From the NCBI GenBank assembly GCA_023430065.1, contig JAEZCG010000163.1:1-46189 (forward strand): 46,189 nt of DNA, written 5' to 3'. Positions within the stretch are counted from its first letter, which is position 1. The number at the start of each line of letters is the position of its first letter. Shown piece after piece: positions 29,057-37,569 of the stretch. The translations under genes and the position numbers were made by a program. This DNA is from Pseudomonadota bacterium. GTDB taxonomy: Bacteria; Pseudomonadota; Gammaproteobacteria; Burkholderiales; SHXO01. A model generated the notes under the pieces. It saw only the letters and a list, made by a program, of their open reading frames with translations. It was not told the origin of the DNA and did not search any database.

Positions 29057-30169
29057 CTACGCGTTCGCCGCGCTGGACACCACCTCGCACACCCGGTCCT
29101 GTTGCGCGTCGGTGAGGAGGGGGAACATCGGCAGCGACAGAACCTCGTTTGCCGCCTGCTCGGCATGCGGCAGCGATGCCGATACGCCACGCGCGACATA
29201 TACGTCCTGCCGATGCAGGGGAATCGGATAGTAGATCATCGAGGCGATCTTCTCCGCGTCCAGCGCCGCCTTGATCGCATCGCGCCTGGCGTGTCGTAGC
29301 GTGTACTGGTGATAGACGTGCGCGCCCCGCCCGTGTTCGAGCGGGGTGACAACACCGGTTCCGTGCAGGCGTTGGTTGTAGCCGTGCGCCTTGTCCCGTC
29401 GCAACGCGTTGAGCCGGTCGAGGTGCGCGAACTTCACGCGCAGAATCGCCGCCTGCATCTCGTCGAGCCGGCAGTTGTAGCCGATCACGTGGTGGTGATA
29501 GCGTGCGCGGCTGCCGTGATTGCGCAGGACGCGGATCTCCTCGGCCAGACGCGCGTCCTTGGTCACTACCATGCCGCCGTCGCCGTAGGCGCCCAGATTC
29601 TTGCTCGGGTAGAACGAGAAGCAGCCGGCCACGCCCCAGCTGCCGCACGGACGCCCCAGAAAATCGGCGCCGATCGACTGGGCGCAGTCCTCGATCAGGG
29701 CAATTCCGCGCCGCTCGCACAGTGCGCTCAGGCGCTCGAGATCCGCGCACTGACCGAAGAGATGCACTGCGATCAGTGCCTTGGTGCGCGGCGTGATCGC
29801 ACGCTCGGCCGACTCGAGGTCGATGTTGAAGGTGCGCGGTTCGACGTCGACGAACACCGGCGCGGCGCCGGTATAGTCGACCGGTTCGCAGGTCCCGATG
29901 AAGGTGAAGGCGGGTACGATCACCTCGTCACCCGGTCCGACGCCCAGCGCCCGCAGGACGAGATGGATCGCGTCCGTGCCGTTGGCCACGCCGATGCCGT
30001 GCTCGACGCTGCAGTAATTTGCGATCTCGCGCTCCAGGGCGCCGGCTTGCGGGCCGAGCACGTACTGCCCCGCCTGGAGCACGCCCAGCAGCGACTGTGT
30101 GAGCTGCGGCTCGAACAGCGCATACTCGGCCTTGAGATCGAGCATCGGGATCGGTTCGGCTGCGCTCAT
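29057..30169 (-). CDS. DegT/DnrJ/EryC1/StrS-family aminotransferase (GnnB-like)
   Basis: The 370-residue PLP enzyme begins MSAAEPIPMLDLKAEYALFE. NGTDAIHLVLRALGVGPGDE (about 64-82), the EDCAQSIGA segment and K190 in FYPSKNLGAYGDGG (the PLP lysine) identify a nucleotide-sugar aminotransferase. Its ATG overlaps the stop of the upstream oxidoreductase by 4 bases, so the two act together: the oxidoreductase makes a keto-sugar and this enzyme transaminates it. The pairing suggests GnnA/GnnB (UDP-GlcNAc3N for amide-rich lipid A) or a WbpB/WbpE-type pathway; the sequence alone cannot choose. The longer open frame upstream is a shadow. Confidence 0.9.
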   Translation of the reverse strand: MSAAEPIPMLDLKAEYALFEPQLTQSLLGVLQAGQYVLGPQAGALEREIANYCSVEHGIGVANGTDAIHLVLRALGVGPGDEVIVPAFTFIGTCEPVDYTGAAPVFVDVEPRTFNIDLESAERAITPRTKALIAVHLFGQCADLERLSALCERRGIALIEDCAQSIGADFLGRPCGSWGVAGCFSFYPSKNLGAYGDGGMVVTKDARLAEEIRVLRNHGSRARYHHHVIGYNCRLDEMQAAILRVKFAHLDRLNALRRDKAHGYNQRLHGTGVVTPLEHGRGAHVYHQYTLRHARRDAIKAALDAEKIASMIYYPIPLHRQDVYVARGVSASLPHAEQAANEVLSLPMFPLLTDAQQDRVCEVVSSAANA

Positions 30170-31146
30170 AGGCTGTTCTCCTGCAAGGCGGTGACGGCAT
30201 TGAGCGTGACGTTCATCTGGTCGCAGATCTTCAGCGCCACCTCGAGTGCGCGGCGCCCATCCTCGCCCGACACCGCGGGCTCGCCGCCTTCGCGCACGGT
30301 CTTCACGAACGCTGCGATCTCGGCAAGCAGCGGGTCGGCCTTCTGGAACTGCTGCTCGCCGGGCAGGATGCGCGGCATGCCGTCCGGCCCGACGCCGTCG
30401 CCGAGCTTGCGCACGCTGCGCACGTGGAACTTTTCGCAATCGATCGACAGGTACTGGTCGGGCTGGAAGATGCGCAGCTTGCGCACCGATTGCTGGCTCA
30501 CGCGACTCGAGGAGACGTTGGCCACGCAGCCGTTCTCGAACTCGATGCGGGCGTTGGCGATGTCCACCGCGTCGGTGAGGACCTGAAAGCCACTGGAGCG
30601 CACGTCGCTGATCTCGCTGCGCACTAGGCTCAGGATCAGGTCGATGTCGTGGATCATCAGGTCGAGCACGACGTTGACGTCGGTGCCGCGCGGCTTGAAC
30701 ACCGCCAGCCGCTCGGATTCGATGAACAGCGGCCGCGTGATCTGCTCGCGCACGGCCAGGATGGCCGGATTGAAGCGCTCCAAGTGGCCGACCTGGAACA
30801 CCAGCCCCCTGGCTTTGGCCAGCTGCACCAGCGCCTGCGCTTCCTCGACCGTGCGGGTGACGGGCTTCTCCACGAGGATGTGCACGCCGGCCTCCAGACA
30901 GGTCCGGGCGACCTCGAAATGCCCCTCGGTGGGCACGACGATCGAGGTCAGGTCGATGCGTCCGAGCAGATCGCGGTAGTCCGCGTAGGCGACGCTTCCC
31001 ACGCGCTGCGCCACTTCCTCGGCGCGTGCGCGGTCCGTGTCGACGACGCCGACGAGTTCGACATCTTCCAGTGCCGCGTACTTCTGCGCATGGAAGTTCC
31101 CGAGGTAGCCGGCGCCGATCACCGCGGCGCGCAGGGAAGTGGACAT
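30166..31146 (-). CDS. Gfo/Idh/MocA-family oxidoreductase (GnnA-like)
   Basis: The 326-residue protein has an N-terminal Rossmann fold with VIGAGYLGNFHAQKYAAL (GxGxxG at 11-16) and the family E93-K94-P95 motif, then the C-terminal alpha/beta domain with LMIHDIDLILSL. It is an NAD(P)-dependent sugar dehydrogenase, probably acting on a UDP-sugar to make a 3-keto intermediate for the next enzyme. ATG 31146 matches the family; the longer frame adds a basic N-terminus. It is the first gene of a two-gene minus-strand unit with a 4-base overlap. Confidence 0.9.
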   Translation of the reverse strand: MSTSLRAAVIGAGYLGNFHAQKYAALEDVELVGVVDTDRARAEEVAQRVGSVAYADYRDLLGRIDLTSIVVPTEGHFEVARTCLEAGVHILVEKPVTRTVEEAQALVQLAKARGLVFQVGHLERFNPAILAVREQITRPLFIESERLAVFKPRGTDVNVVLDLMIHDIDLILSLVRSEISDVRSSGFQVLTDAVDIANARIEFENGCVANVSSSRVSQQSVRKLRIFQPDQYLSIDCEKFHVRSVRKLGDGVGPDGMPRILPGEQQFQKADPLLAEIAAFVKTVREGGEPAVSGEDGRRALEVALKICDQMNVTLNAVTALQENSL

Positions 31147-31251
31147 GGTTGGATGACCGATGATGGTGGTTCGCAGGTGCCGTCGAGCAGCCGCGCGTGC
31201 AGGCGCGTAGCATAACCGAAGGGCGCAGCCGCAGTTCACGGAGGAACGACC

Positions 31252-31905
31252 ATGAGCGAACAGGACACGTCACAGGAATCGATCCGGCAGGCCGCGAGCG
31301 AGTCGGTCGCCTCGGGCGAGGGCATTCGAGAGCGCGTGCGCGAACTCACCTTGCGTGTGCTGCAGGAACGCCGCCTCGACCTGCACGGGACCCGCGAAGT
31401 GATGCGCGCGATGACCGAAGGCATCAGCCTGGGCGCGCAGAAGCGTGGCAGCGACATGCGCGAGGCGCTGTCGGAGGCGTTCGCGGGGATGGACCAGGCG
31501 GTCAGCAAGGCCGCGCAGGCCTCCAGTCTGGCGCTTCAGGAAATGTCGTCGCGCGGACGCGAGTTCACCGATACGGAGCTGCGCCAGGGACTCGAGCGCA
31601 TGCGGGCGATGGAGAGCAGCCTGGTCGACTCGCTTCGCGACATCTCGCGTTCGACGGGCGGTGCAGTGAAGACCGAGTGGGAGCACCTGTCGAGCCACGT
31701 CCAGAACGCCGGCACCGACACCGGCAGGCTAGTGTCGCGCACGGTGCGGGACTTCTCCGCGCGCATGACCAATGCGATGGGCGAGGGTGCGGTTGCCGGC
31801 ATGGAGGCTGCCCGAGTGTTCGGCGAGCGCTTTGCCGCAATGGCCAGCGGCATCCTGGCCGGAATGTCCGAGGCCCTGCGCAAGGATCGCGACGACAAGT
31901 CCTGA
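31252..31905 (+). CDS. Unknown all-helical protein (DUF6781-like)
   Basis: The 217-residue protein is predicted to be almost entirely alpha-helical and polar, with no signal peptide or membrane span. Heptad-like Ala/Ser/Leu patterns run through residues 60-210, reminiscent of phasins or apolipoprotein-like proteins. I recall a DUF6781 family of this kind, but no function is known to me. GGAGGAACGACC gives a strong ribosome binding site. It is divergent from the oxidoreductase and precedes the ABC1 kinase by 143 bases. Confidence 0.75.
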   Translation: MSEQDTSQESIRQAASESVASGEGIRERVRELTLRVLQERRLDLHGTREVMRAMTEGISLGAQKRGSDMREALSEAFAGMDQAVSKAAQASSLALQEMSSRGREFTDTELRQGLERMRAMESSLVDSLRDISRSTGGAVKTEWEHLSSHVQNAGTDTGRLVSRTVRDFSARMTNAMGEGAVAGMEAARVFGERFAAMASGILAGMSEALRKDRDDKS

Positions 31906-32048
31906 TGCAACGACCGGCGCACGCACCGGCGTCGCTCCGATCGCTTTCTGGCCCCATTCCCTGCGCACCCGCGCCGTGTAGCCGTCCACCTCCGCGCTTC
32001 GATGCGGAAACGGCTTCGTGAACGGCCTGCGGGCGCGCGCCGCCGGGC

Positions 32049-33746
32049 ATGACGGATAATGTCCCGATGCTCAGCGACGCCCTGCATGCGATGCGTGACC
32101 TGCCCAGGCTGCACGAGATCGCCTCGGTCTTTATCCGCCACGGATTCGGCGATCTGGTCGGCCGCGCCGGCATCACCGGTGCGCTGGAGCGGGCCGGCCA
32201 GGTCTTGCGCAAGGGGCCGCCCGAGCCGGTCCTGAAGCTCAGCGCCGCAGCGCGTGCGCGCCTGGCACTGGTCGAACTGGGGCCGACCTTCGTGAAACTC
32301 GGGCAGGTGCTCGCTACCCGCGTGGATCTGCTTCCGCCCGAATGGATCGCCGAGTTCGAGCGGTTGCAGAGCGAGGTGCCGCCCGTACCCTTCGAGACCC
32401 TGCTGCCCCAGCTGGAGGAAGCGCTCGGTGCATCGCCGATGGCGCTATTCCGCGACGTGGAACGCTCGCCGCGCGGTGCTGCATCCATCGCGCAGGTGCA
32501 CGGCGCCCGACTGCAGGATGGCACCCCGGTGGTGCTCAAGGTGATGCGGCCCGGCATCCGCCCCAAGATCGAGGCGGACCTGCGCATCCTTGGACACATG
32601 GCTGCACTGGTCGAATCGGAGATGCCGGAAGTCAGGCGCTTTCAGCCGGTACGGATGGTCGCGGAGTTCGGGCGGTCCATCCATCGTGAGCTTGACCTCT
32701 CGCTCGAAGCGCGCGCACAGCAGCGCTTCGCCGAGAACTTCGCCGCCGACCCGAACGTGGTGATCCCCCGCATCTACTGGGACTACACGCGTCAGAGCGT
32801 GAACGTACAGGATCGCATCGACGGTATCCCGGGGACCGACCTCGCCGCGGTGGACGCCGCGGGACTGGACCGTCGCCTGCTGGCGCGCCGTGGGGCTGAC
32901 GCAGTGCTGCGCATGATCCTCGAGCACGGCTACTTCCATGCCGACCCGCATCCCGGAAACGTTTTCTATCTGCCCGGCAACCGGCTGGCGATCATCGACT
33001 TCGGCATGGTCGGACGCCTGAGCGCCGAGCGCCGCCGGCAGATCGTGGACATGCTGGCCGGTCTCACGCGGCGCGACGAGGGCGCGGTGGTCGAGGTGCT
33101 GCTGGAGTGGGTGCGAGACGGCGACGTGGACGAGACGCGCCTCGCCCACGACGTGGGCGACCTGATCTTCGACTATGAGAATCTGGCGCTCAAGGACGTG
33201 CGCCTGGCAGCGCTGCTGCAGGAGATCGCCGCCATCGTCCGGCGTCATTCGATCGTGCTGCCGTCCGATCTGGCGATGCTGTTCAAGGCCCTCATCTCCC
33301 TCGAGGGGTTGGGGCGAAGGCTGGACCCGGACTTCCAGCTGGTATCGCACATGACGCCCTTCCTGCAGCGTCTGGTGGCGGCGCGCTACCGCCCGCGCGC
33401 CCTGCTAAGCAGCGGGCGGCACTATGTGCTCGAGCTGCTGAGCATGGCCGGCCGCGCCCCGCGCGACGCGCGCCAGCTGCTCAAGGACCTGCGGCGCGGG
33501 ATGTTCAAGCTGGAGGTCGACATCAAGCGACTGGACCGCTTCGGTCATCAGCTGGATCGCAGTGCCAACCGCTTGACCGTGGGGATCGTCACCGCCGCGC
33601 TGATCGTCGGCTCTTCCATCGTGATGACGGTGCAGGGCGGTCCCACCCTGTTCGGGCTCCCGCTGTTCGGGTTCCTGGGCTTCACGCTCGCGTTCCTGGG
33701 CGGGGTCTGGCTGCTCCTGTCGATCTGGCGCTCCGGCCGCGGTTGA
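32049..33746 (+). CDS. ABC1/UbiB-family atypical kinase
   Basis: The 565-residue protein is an ABC1/AarF/UbiB-type atypical kinase. It shows the KxGQ motif (VKLGQVLATRVDLLPPEW, about 82-100), the Ala-rich loop GAASIAQVH (about 143-151), the catalytic HADPHPGN (297-304) and the metal-binding DFG (317-319). Two hydrophobic segments at the C-terminus (about 510-560) anchor it in the membrane. UbiB proteins support ubiquinone biosynthesis, but several paralogues exist and the usual ubiE/ubiJ neighbours are absent here. The ATG lacks a strong ribosome binding site, and the ATG at 32067 is possible. Confidence 0.88.
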   Translation: MTDNVPMLSDALHAMRDLPRLHEIASVFIRHGFGDLVGRAGITGALERAGQVLRKGPPEPVLKLSAAARARLALVELGPTFVKLGQVLATRVDLLPPEWIAEFERLQSEVPPVPFETLLPQLEEALGASPMALFRDVERSPRGAASIAQVHGARLQDGTPVVLKVMRPGIRPKIEADLRILGHMAALVESEMPEVRRFQPVRMVAEFGRSIHRELDLSLEARAQQRFAENFAADPNVVIPRIYWDYTRQSVNVQDRIDGIPGTDLAAVDAAGLDRRLLARRGADAVLRMILEHGYFHADPHPGNVFYLPGNRLAIIDFGMVGRLSAERRRQIVDMLAGLTRRDEGAVVEVLLEWVRDGDVDETRLAHDVGDLIFDYENLALKDVRLAALLQEIAAIVRRHSIVLPSDLAMLFKALISLEGLGRRLDPDFQLVSHMTPFLQRLVAARYRPRALLSSGRHYVLELLSMAGRAPRDARQLLKDLRRGMFKLEVDIKRLDRFGHQLDRSANRLTVGIVTAALIVGSSIVMTVQGGPTLFGLPLFGFLGFTLAFLGGVWLLLSIWRSGRG

Positions 33747-33793
33747 GACCGCGGGCATGCGGGGACGAGTTTCGGGAGTGTCCGGCGCATGGG

Positions 33794-33799
33794 TATAAT
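33794..33799 (+). promoter_or_regulatory. Perfect -10 box upstream of the FmdB-type gene
   Basis: TATAAT at 33794-33799 is a perfect sigma70 -10, 33 bases before the ATG of the zinc ribbon gene. No good -35 lies 16-18 bases upstream (TTTCGG or TTCGGG at best). It probably starts the fmdB-type transcript. Confidence 0.55.
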
Positions 33800-33832
33800 T
33801 GCGTGTTTTTCTTAGCATTCGCGAGGTAGGAG

Positions 33833-34144
33833 ATGCCGATCTACGAATATCGCTGCCGCGCCTGCGGGTTCGAGAAGGAGTATCTGCAGAAGCTGAGCGA
33901 CCCTGTGATCAGCGACTGCCCTTCGTGCGGCAAGGCGGAGATGGCCAAGCTCGTCTCGGCCGCCGGGTTTCAGCTGAAGGGAAGCGGCTGGTACGTCACC
34001 GACTTCAAGAACGGGTCGAAGCCAGGCGGCGGCAAGAGCCCAGGCCCGGGCGAGGGCAAGGCGGAGACCAAGAGCGAATCGAAGTCCGATTCGGGTGACG
34101 CCGCGCCCGCGTGTGGCACCGGGGCCTGCCCGGCCTGCCAGTAG
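33833..34144 (+). CDS. FmdB-family zinc ribbon protein
   Basis: The 103-residue protein starts [20 protein letters not shown] and has a zinc ribbon from C8, C11, C29 and C32. The middle (residues about 60-90) is a Gly/Pro/Lys/Glu/Ser-rich linker and the end carries [10 protein letters not shown]. FmdB-type ribbons were named for a regulator of formamidase genes, but their general function is unknown. GAGGTAGGAG precedes the ATG. It lies upstream of aspS, its common neighbour in related bacteria, but with a 242-base gap instead of an adjoining gene. Confidence 0.92.
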   Translation: MPIYEYRCRACGFEKEYLQKLSDPVISDCPSCGKAEMAKLVSAAGFQLKGSGWYVTDFKNGSKPGGGKSPGPGEGKAETKSESKSDSGDAAPACGTGACPACQ

Positions 34145-34386
34145 CGCTGCGCCACCCCTGCTGTCGTGGGCGGGGGGCTCGTCACCGGTGTGATCGTGAT
34201 GCTGCCGCGCCGCGCAGGACGGGCTGGAACCCGACATGCCCCTCGTTCCAGACGCCGTGTCGGTGGGCGCCGCGCCGCTCATCCCGCCCGGGCGCCGTCC
34301 CCGGAACGCTAACTCCTGATGCGGGCACGGCCGGCGCCGCCCGCGCGGCCTGCTCCTTCAACATCCCTGAAACCAACACAACCAAC
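34145..34386 (+). other. GC-rich gap between the FmdB-type gene and aspS
   Basis: This 242-base gap holds no complete gene. In many betaproteobacteria I expect a DUF502 membrane protein gene at this position, and here it is missing. A short stretch near 34169-34208 could translate [11 protein letters not shown], similar to the start of DUF502, but it soon loses similarity, so a remnant is not established. ACACAACCAAC just before the aspS ATG is not a ribosome binding site of the usual kind. Confidence 0.35.
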
Positions 34387-36162
34387 ATGCGCACCGAGTA
34401 TTGCGGACTGATCGACACACGTTTCCTGGGCCAGACCGTCACGCTCTACGGCTGGGTGCACCGGCGCAGAGACCATGGCGGCGTGATCTTCATCGATCTG
34501 CGCGACCGCGAAGGGCTGGTGCAGGTGGTGATCGACCCCGACACCCCGGATACATTCAAGACTGCCGACCGGGTCCGCGGCGAGTACGTGGTGCGCGTGA
34601 CCGGCCGCGTGCGCGAACGTCCGGCCGGGACCGTGAACCCGAATCTGGTGAGCGGGGCGGTCGAGGTGCTAGCCAAGGACATGGAGATCCTCAACGCCTC
34701 GCTTACCCCCCCGTTCCAGTTGGACGAAGAGACGCTGGGCGAGAACGTGCGACTGGAGCACCGTGTGATCGATCTGCGCCGACCGGAAATGCAGCGCAAC
34801 CTGCGCATGCGCTACCGGGTGGCCATGGCGGTGCGTCGCTATCTCGATGCGCAGGGATTCATCGACGTCGAGACGCCGATGCTGACCAAGTCGACGCCGG
34901 AGGGTGCGCGCGACTTCCTGGTGCCCAGCCGGATGCACGCCGGCCAGTTCTACGCGCTCCCGCAATCGCCGCAGCTGTTCAAGCAGCTGCTGATGATCGC
35001 CGGCTTCGACCGCTACTACCAGATCACCAAGTGCTTCCGCGACGAGGATCTTCGGGCGGACCGTCAGCCCGAGTTCACCCAGATCGACATCGAGACCTCC
35101 TTCCTGAACGTGGAGGAGATCACCGCGCTGATGGAGCAGATGATCGTCTCGGTGTTCAAGGAGACGATGGCGATCGAGCTGCCCACTCCTTTTCCGCGCC
35201 TGCGCTTCGCCGAGGCGATGTCGCGATACGGATCCGACAAACCGGACCTGCGAGTGCCGCTGGAGCTGACCGAGCTGACCGACGTGATGCGGGACGTCGA
35301 GTTCAAGGTCTTCAGCAACGCAGCGACCATGCCGGGCGGCCGCGTCGCGGCGCTCAGGATTCCGGGCGGCGGCGAGCTGACGCGCGGCGAGATCGACGGC
35401 TACACGCAGTTCGTGACCATCTATGGCGCCAAGGGGCTTGCCTACATCAAGGTCAACGACGTATCCAAGGGGCGCGACGGATTGCAGTCGCCGATCGTGA
35501 AGAACCTTTCGGACGCCGCGCTCGCTCGGGTGCTGGAACGCACCGGTGCGCGCAATGGCGACCTGGTCTTCTTCGGTGCGGACAAGGCGAAGGTCGTCAA
35601 TGAATCGCTCGGGGCGCTGCGCACGAAGATCGGGCACGACAAGGGGTTCGCCTCCGGCGGCTGGAAACCGCTGTGGGTGCTCGATTTCCCGATGTTCGAG
35701 TGGAACGACGACGAGAAGCGCTGGGATTCCCTGCACCATCCGTTCACCTCGCCGGCGGACGGCCACGAGGATTTTCTCGACAGCGACCCGGGCAAGGCGT
35801 CGTCCAAGGCCTACGACATGGTGCTCAACGGCTGGGAGATCGGCGGTGGGTCGGTGCGTATTCACCGCCAGGACGTGCAGTCCAAGGTGTTCCGCGCGCT
35901 CGACATCGGCGAGAGCGAGGCCCGAGCGAAGTTCGGCTTCCTGCTCGATGCGCTCCAGTACGGTGCGCCGCCGCACGGAGGCATCGCGTTCGGCCTGGAT
36001 CGCATCGTCACGCTCATGAGCGGGGCCACCTCGATCCGCGACGTGATTGCCTTTCCCAAGACCCAGCGCGGCCAGTGCCTGCTCACCCAGGCGCCCAGCG
36101 ACGTGGACGAGAAGCAGTTGCGGGAATTGCACATCCGGGTGCGCACGCCGGAGAGGTCGTGA
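34387..36162 (+). CDS. aspS: Aspartyl-tRNA synthetase
   Basis: The 591-residue class II synthetase has the N-terminal OB anticodon-binding domain (residues about 1-105), motif 2 [16 protein letters not shown] (about 217-232), a GAD insertion domain in the middle, and motif 3 [14 protein letters not shown] (about 531-544). It charges tRNA-Asp and, in organisms without AsnRS, can also charge tRNA-Asn; which applies here is not visible. ATG 34387 gives the family N-terminus [15 protein letters not shown]; the open frame continues upstream through non-coding DNA. An inverted-repeat hairpin follows the stop. Confidence 0.97.
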   Translation: MRTEYCGLIDTRFLGQTVTLYGWVHRRRDHGGVIFIDLRDREGLVQVVIDPDTPDTFKTADRVRGEYVVRVTGRVRERPAGTVNPNLVSGAVEVLAKDMEILNASLTPPFQLDEETLGENVRLEHRVIDLRRPEMQRNLRMRYRVAMAVRRYLDAQGFIDVETPMLTKSTPEGARDFLVPSRMHAGQFYALPQSPQLFKQLLMIAGFDRYYQITKCFRDEDLRADRQPEFTQIDIETSFLNVEEITALMEQMIVSVFKETMAIELPTPFPRLRFAEAMSRYGSDKPDLRVPLELTELTDVMRDVEFKVFSNAATMPGGRVAALRIPGGGELTRGEIDGYTQFVTIYGAKGLAYIKVNDVSKGRDGLQSPIVKNLSDAALARVLERTGARNGDLVFFGADKAKVVNESLGALRTKIGHDKGFASGGWKPLWVLDFPMFEWNDDEKRWDSLHHPFTSPADGHEDFLDSDPGKASSKAYDMVLNGWEIGGGSVRIHRQDVQSKVFRALDIGESEARAKFGFLLDALQYGAPPHGGIAFGLDRIVTLMSGATSIRDVIAFPKTQRGQCLLTQAPSDVDEKQLRELHIRVRTPERS

Positions 36163-36210
36163 AGGACACGCAAGCCCCACTGCGATGACCGCAAAGCGCG
36201 CGAAGAACAC

Positions 36211-36237
36211 AAAGAGGCGCATTTCTTTGCGCCCTTT
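36211..36237 (+). terminator. Hairpin and CTTTGCG-rich repeat after aspS
   Basis: GGCGCA (36216-36221) and TGCGCC (36228-36233) form a 6-bp stem with a 6-base loop. It is extended by AAAG (36211-36214) pairing with CTTT (36234-36237) past a single bulge. There is no clean U-tract. The stretch with CTTTGCG copies (36225-36231 and 36234-36240) resembles an intergenic repeat known from other betaproteobacterial genomes, which is my recollection and not a search result. Confidence 0.5.
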
Positions 36238-36259
36238 GCGTTGAGAGTTCGGGCTTGGA

Positions 36260-36715
36260 GTGGCGCCGCCCTACAAGATCCCACGCTCGGTGCTGGTGGT
36301 GATCCACACGCCCGACCTGCAGGTGCTGCTGCTGGAGCGGGCGGACCGTCCCGGATTCTGGCAGTCGGTCACCGGCAGTCAGGACGAAGGCGAGACGCTG
36401 GAGCAGACCGCGGTGCGCGAGGTTTTCGAGGAGACGGGCCTGGATGCGAGATGTTATGCGCTCCGGGACTGGCAATTGCGCAACCGGTTCGAGATCTTCG
36501 TGCACTGGCGATGGCGCTACGCGCCGGGCGTCACGCACAACGAGGAGCACGTGTTCGGGCTGTGCCTGCCGCAAGCCGTGCCGATCCGCCTCTCGCCGCG
36601 CGAACACCTGGCGTTCCAGTGGCTGCCATGGGAGGATGCAGCCAATCGATGTTTCTCGTGGACCAACGCGGAAGCGATCCGCCGTCTGCCCGCCATGACG
36701 CAATCCGGGGTATGA
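36260..36715 (+). CDS. nudB: Dihydroneopterin triphosphate diphosphatase (Nudix)
   Basis: The 151-residue protein has a complete Nudix box G39-x5-E45-x7-REVFEETGL (residues 39-61) and the NudB-typical start YKIPRSVLVVIHTPDLQVLL. NudB removes pyrophosphate from dihydroneopterin triphosphate in folate biosynthesis. The start is GTG at 36260, read as M-A-P-P-Y-K; no nearer ATG fits. It overlaps the next gene by 4 bases (ATGA). Location after aspS is common in betaproteobacteria. Confidence 0.9.
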   Translation: MAPPYKIPRSVLVVIHTPDLQVLLLERADRPGFWQSVTGSQDEGETLEQTAVREVFEETGLDARCYALRDWQLRNRFEIFVHWRWRYAPGVTHNEEHVFGLCLPQAVPIRLSPREHLAFQWLPWEDAANRCFSWTNAEAIRRLPAMTQSGV

Positions 36716-37563
36716 AGTCAGACAACGAGCAGGCCGCCGACCCGCAGGCGGAGGAAACAGCTGAACAAGGGCTGAAGTCGCGGCGCGCAGGCCAGCACAG
36801 CCTGCATGTGCTGACCTACAACATCCACAAGGGGTTTCCCCAGTTCAACCGGCGGCTGTCTCTGCACGACCTGCGCGAGCGACTGCAGGCGGTCGAGCCG
36901 GACCTCGTGTTCCTGCAGGAAGTGGTCGGCTTCCATGCCCGGCACGCCGAGCGCCACGCCAACTGGCCCACGTCTCCCCAGTACGAGTTCCTCGCCGATC
37001 AGGTCTGGGACGATTTCGCGTACGGACGCAATGCCGTGGTGGACGATTCACACCACGGCAACGCCATCCTGTCGAAGTTTCCGATCGCCCGCTGGGACAA
37101 CGAGGACGTATCGGCCCACCAGCTGGAGCGCCGTGGCCTGCTCCATTGCGAGATCGGCATTCCCGGCTGGCCGCAACCGCTGCACGCGATCAACGTGCAC
37201 CTGGGCCTGTTCCGCGCATGGCGCGAGCGCCAGTTGAGCGCCCTGGTCAGCCGTATCGATCGGCTGGTGCCGCATGATGCGCCCCTGATCATCGCCGGCG
37301 ACTTCAACGACTGGACGCGCCGGGCCAGCCATCTGCTCGAGCGCTCACTGAACGTCTCGGAGGTGTTCGAGAGCTCGGGACGAGGGCCGGCCCGCAGCTT
37401 CCCGGCGATGTTGCCGGTGCTCCATCTGGATCGCATCTACGTGCGCGGATTCCGCGTCAAGCTGGCGCATGTGCATCGCGGGATGCACTGGGCGCGCATC
37501 TCCGACCATGCGCCCCTCTCCGCGCTACTCACCCGCGCCGGCCAGGATCGCGCCGGCGCCTGA
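36712..37563 (+). CDS. Endonuclease/exonuclease/phosphatase-family protein
   Basis: The 283-residue protein has the EEP fold motifs: LTYNIHKG near residue 35, FLQEV near 66, GDFNDW near 200 and SDHAPL near the end. It is a metal-dependent phosphodiesterase or phosphatase, close to the YbhP-type proteins usually encoded next to cardiolipin synthase ClsB; no clsB follows here. An N-terminal hydrophilic stretch of about 30 residues is likely disordered. The start overlaps the nudB stop, so the two are translationally coupled. The substrate is unknown. Confidence 0.88.
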   Translation: MKSDNEQAADPQAEETAEQGLKSRRAGQHSLHVLTYNIHKGFPQFNRRLSLHDLRERLQAVEPDLVFLQEVVGFHARHAERHANWPTSPQYEFLADQVWDDFAYGRNAVVDDSHHGNAILSKFPIARWDNEDVSAHQLERRGLLHCEIGIPGWPQPLHAINVHLGLFRAWRERQLSALVSRIDRLVPHDAPLIIAGDFNDWTRRASHLLERSLNVSEVFESSGRGPARSFPAMLPVLHLDRIYVRGFRVKLAHVHRGMHWARISDHAPLSALLTRAGQDRAGA

Positions 37564-37569
37564 ACGCCT

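Noticed and set aside
29057..31273. A 738-codon minus-strand frame suggesting an oxidoreductase-aminotransferase fusion
   Set aside because: Only the part after MSAAEPIPM matches a family. The region upstream is out of frame with the real oxidoreductase, which ends by an ATGA overlap.
34169..34208. [11 protein letters not shown] stretch as a DUF502 remnant
   Set aside because: Similarity covers about 11 residues only and no further DUF502 motif follows in any frame.
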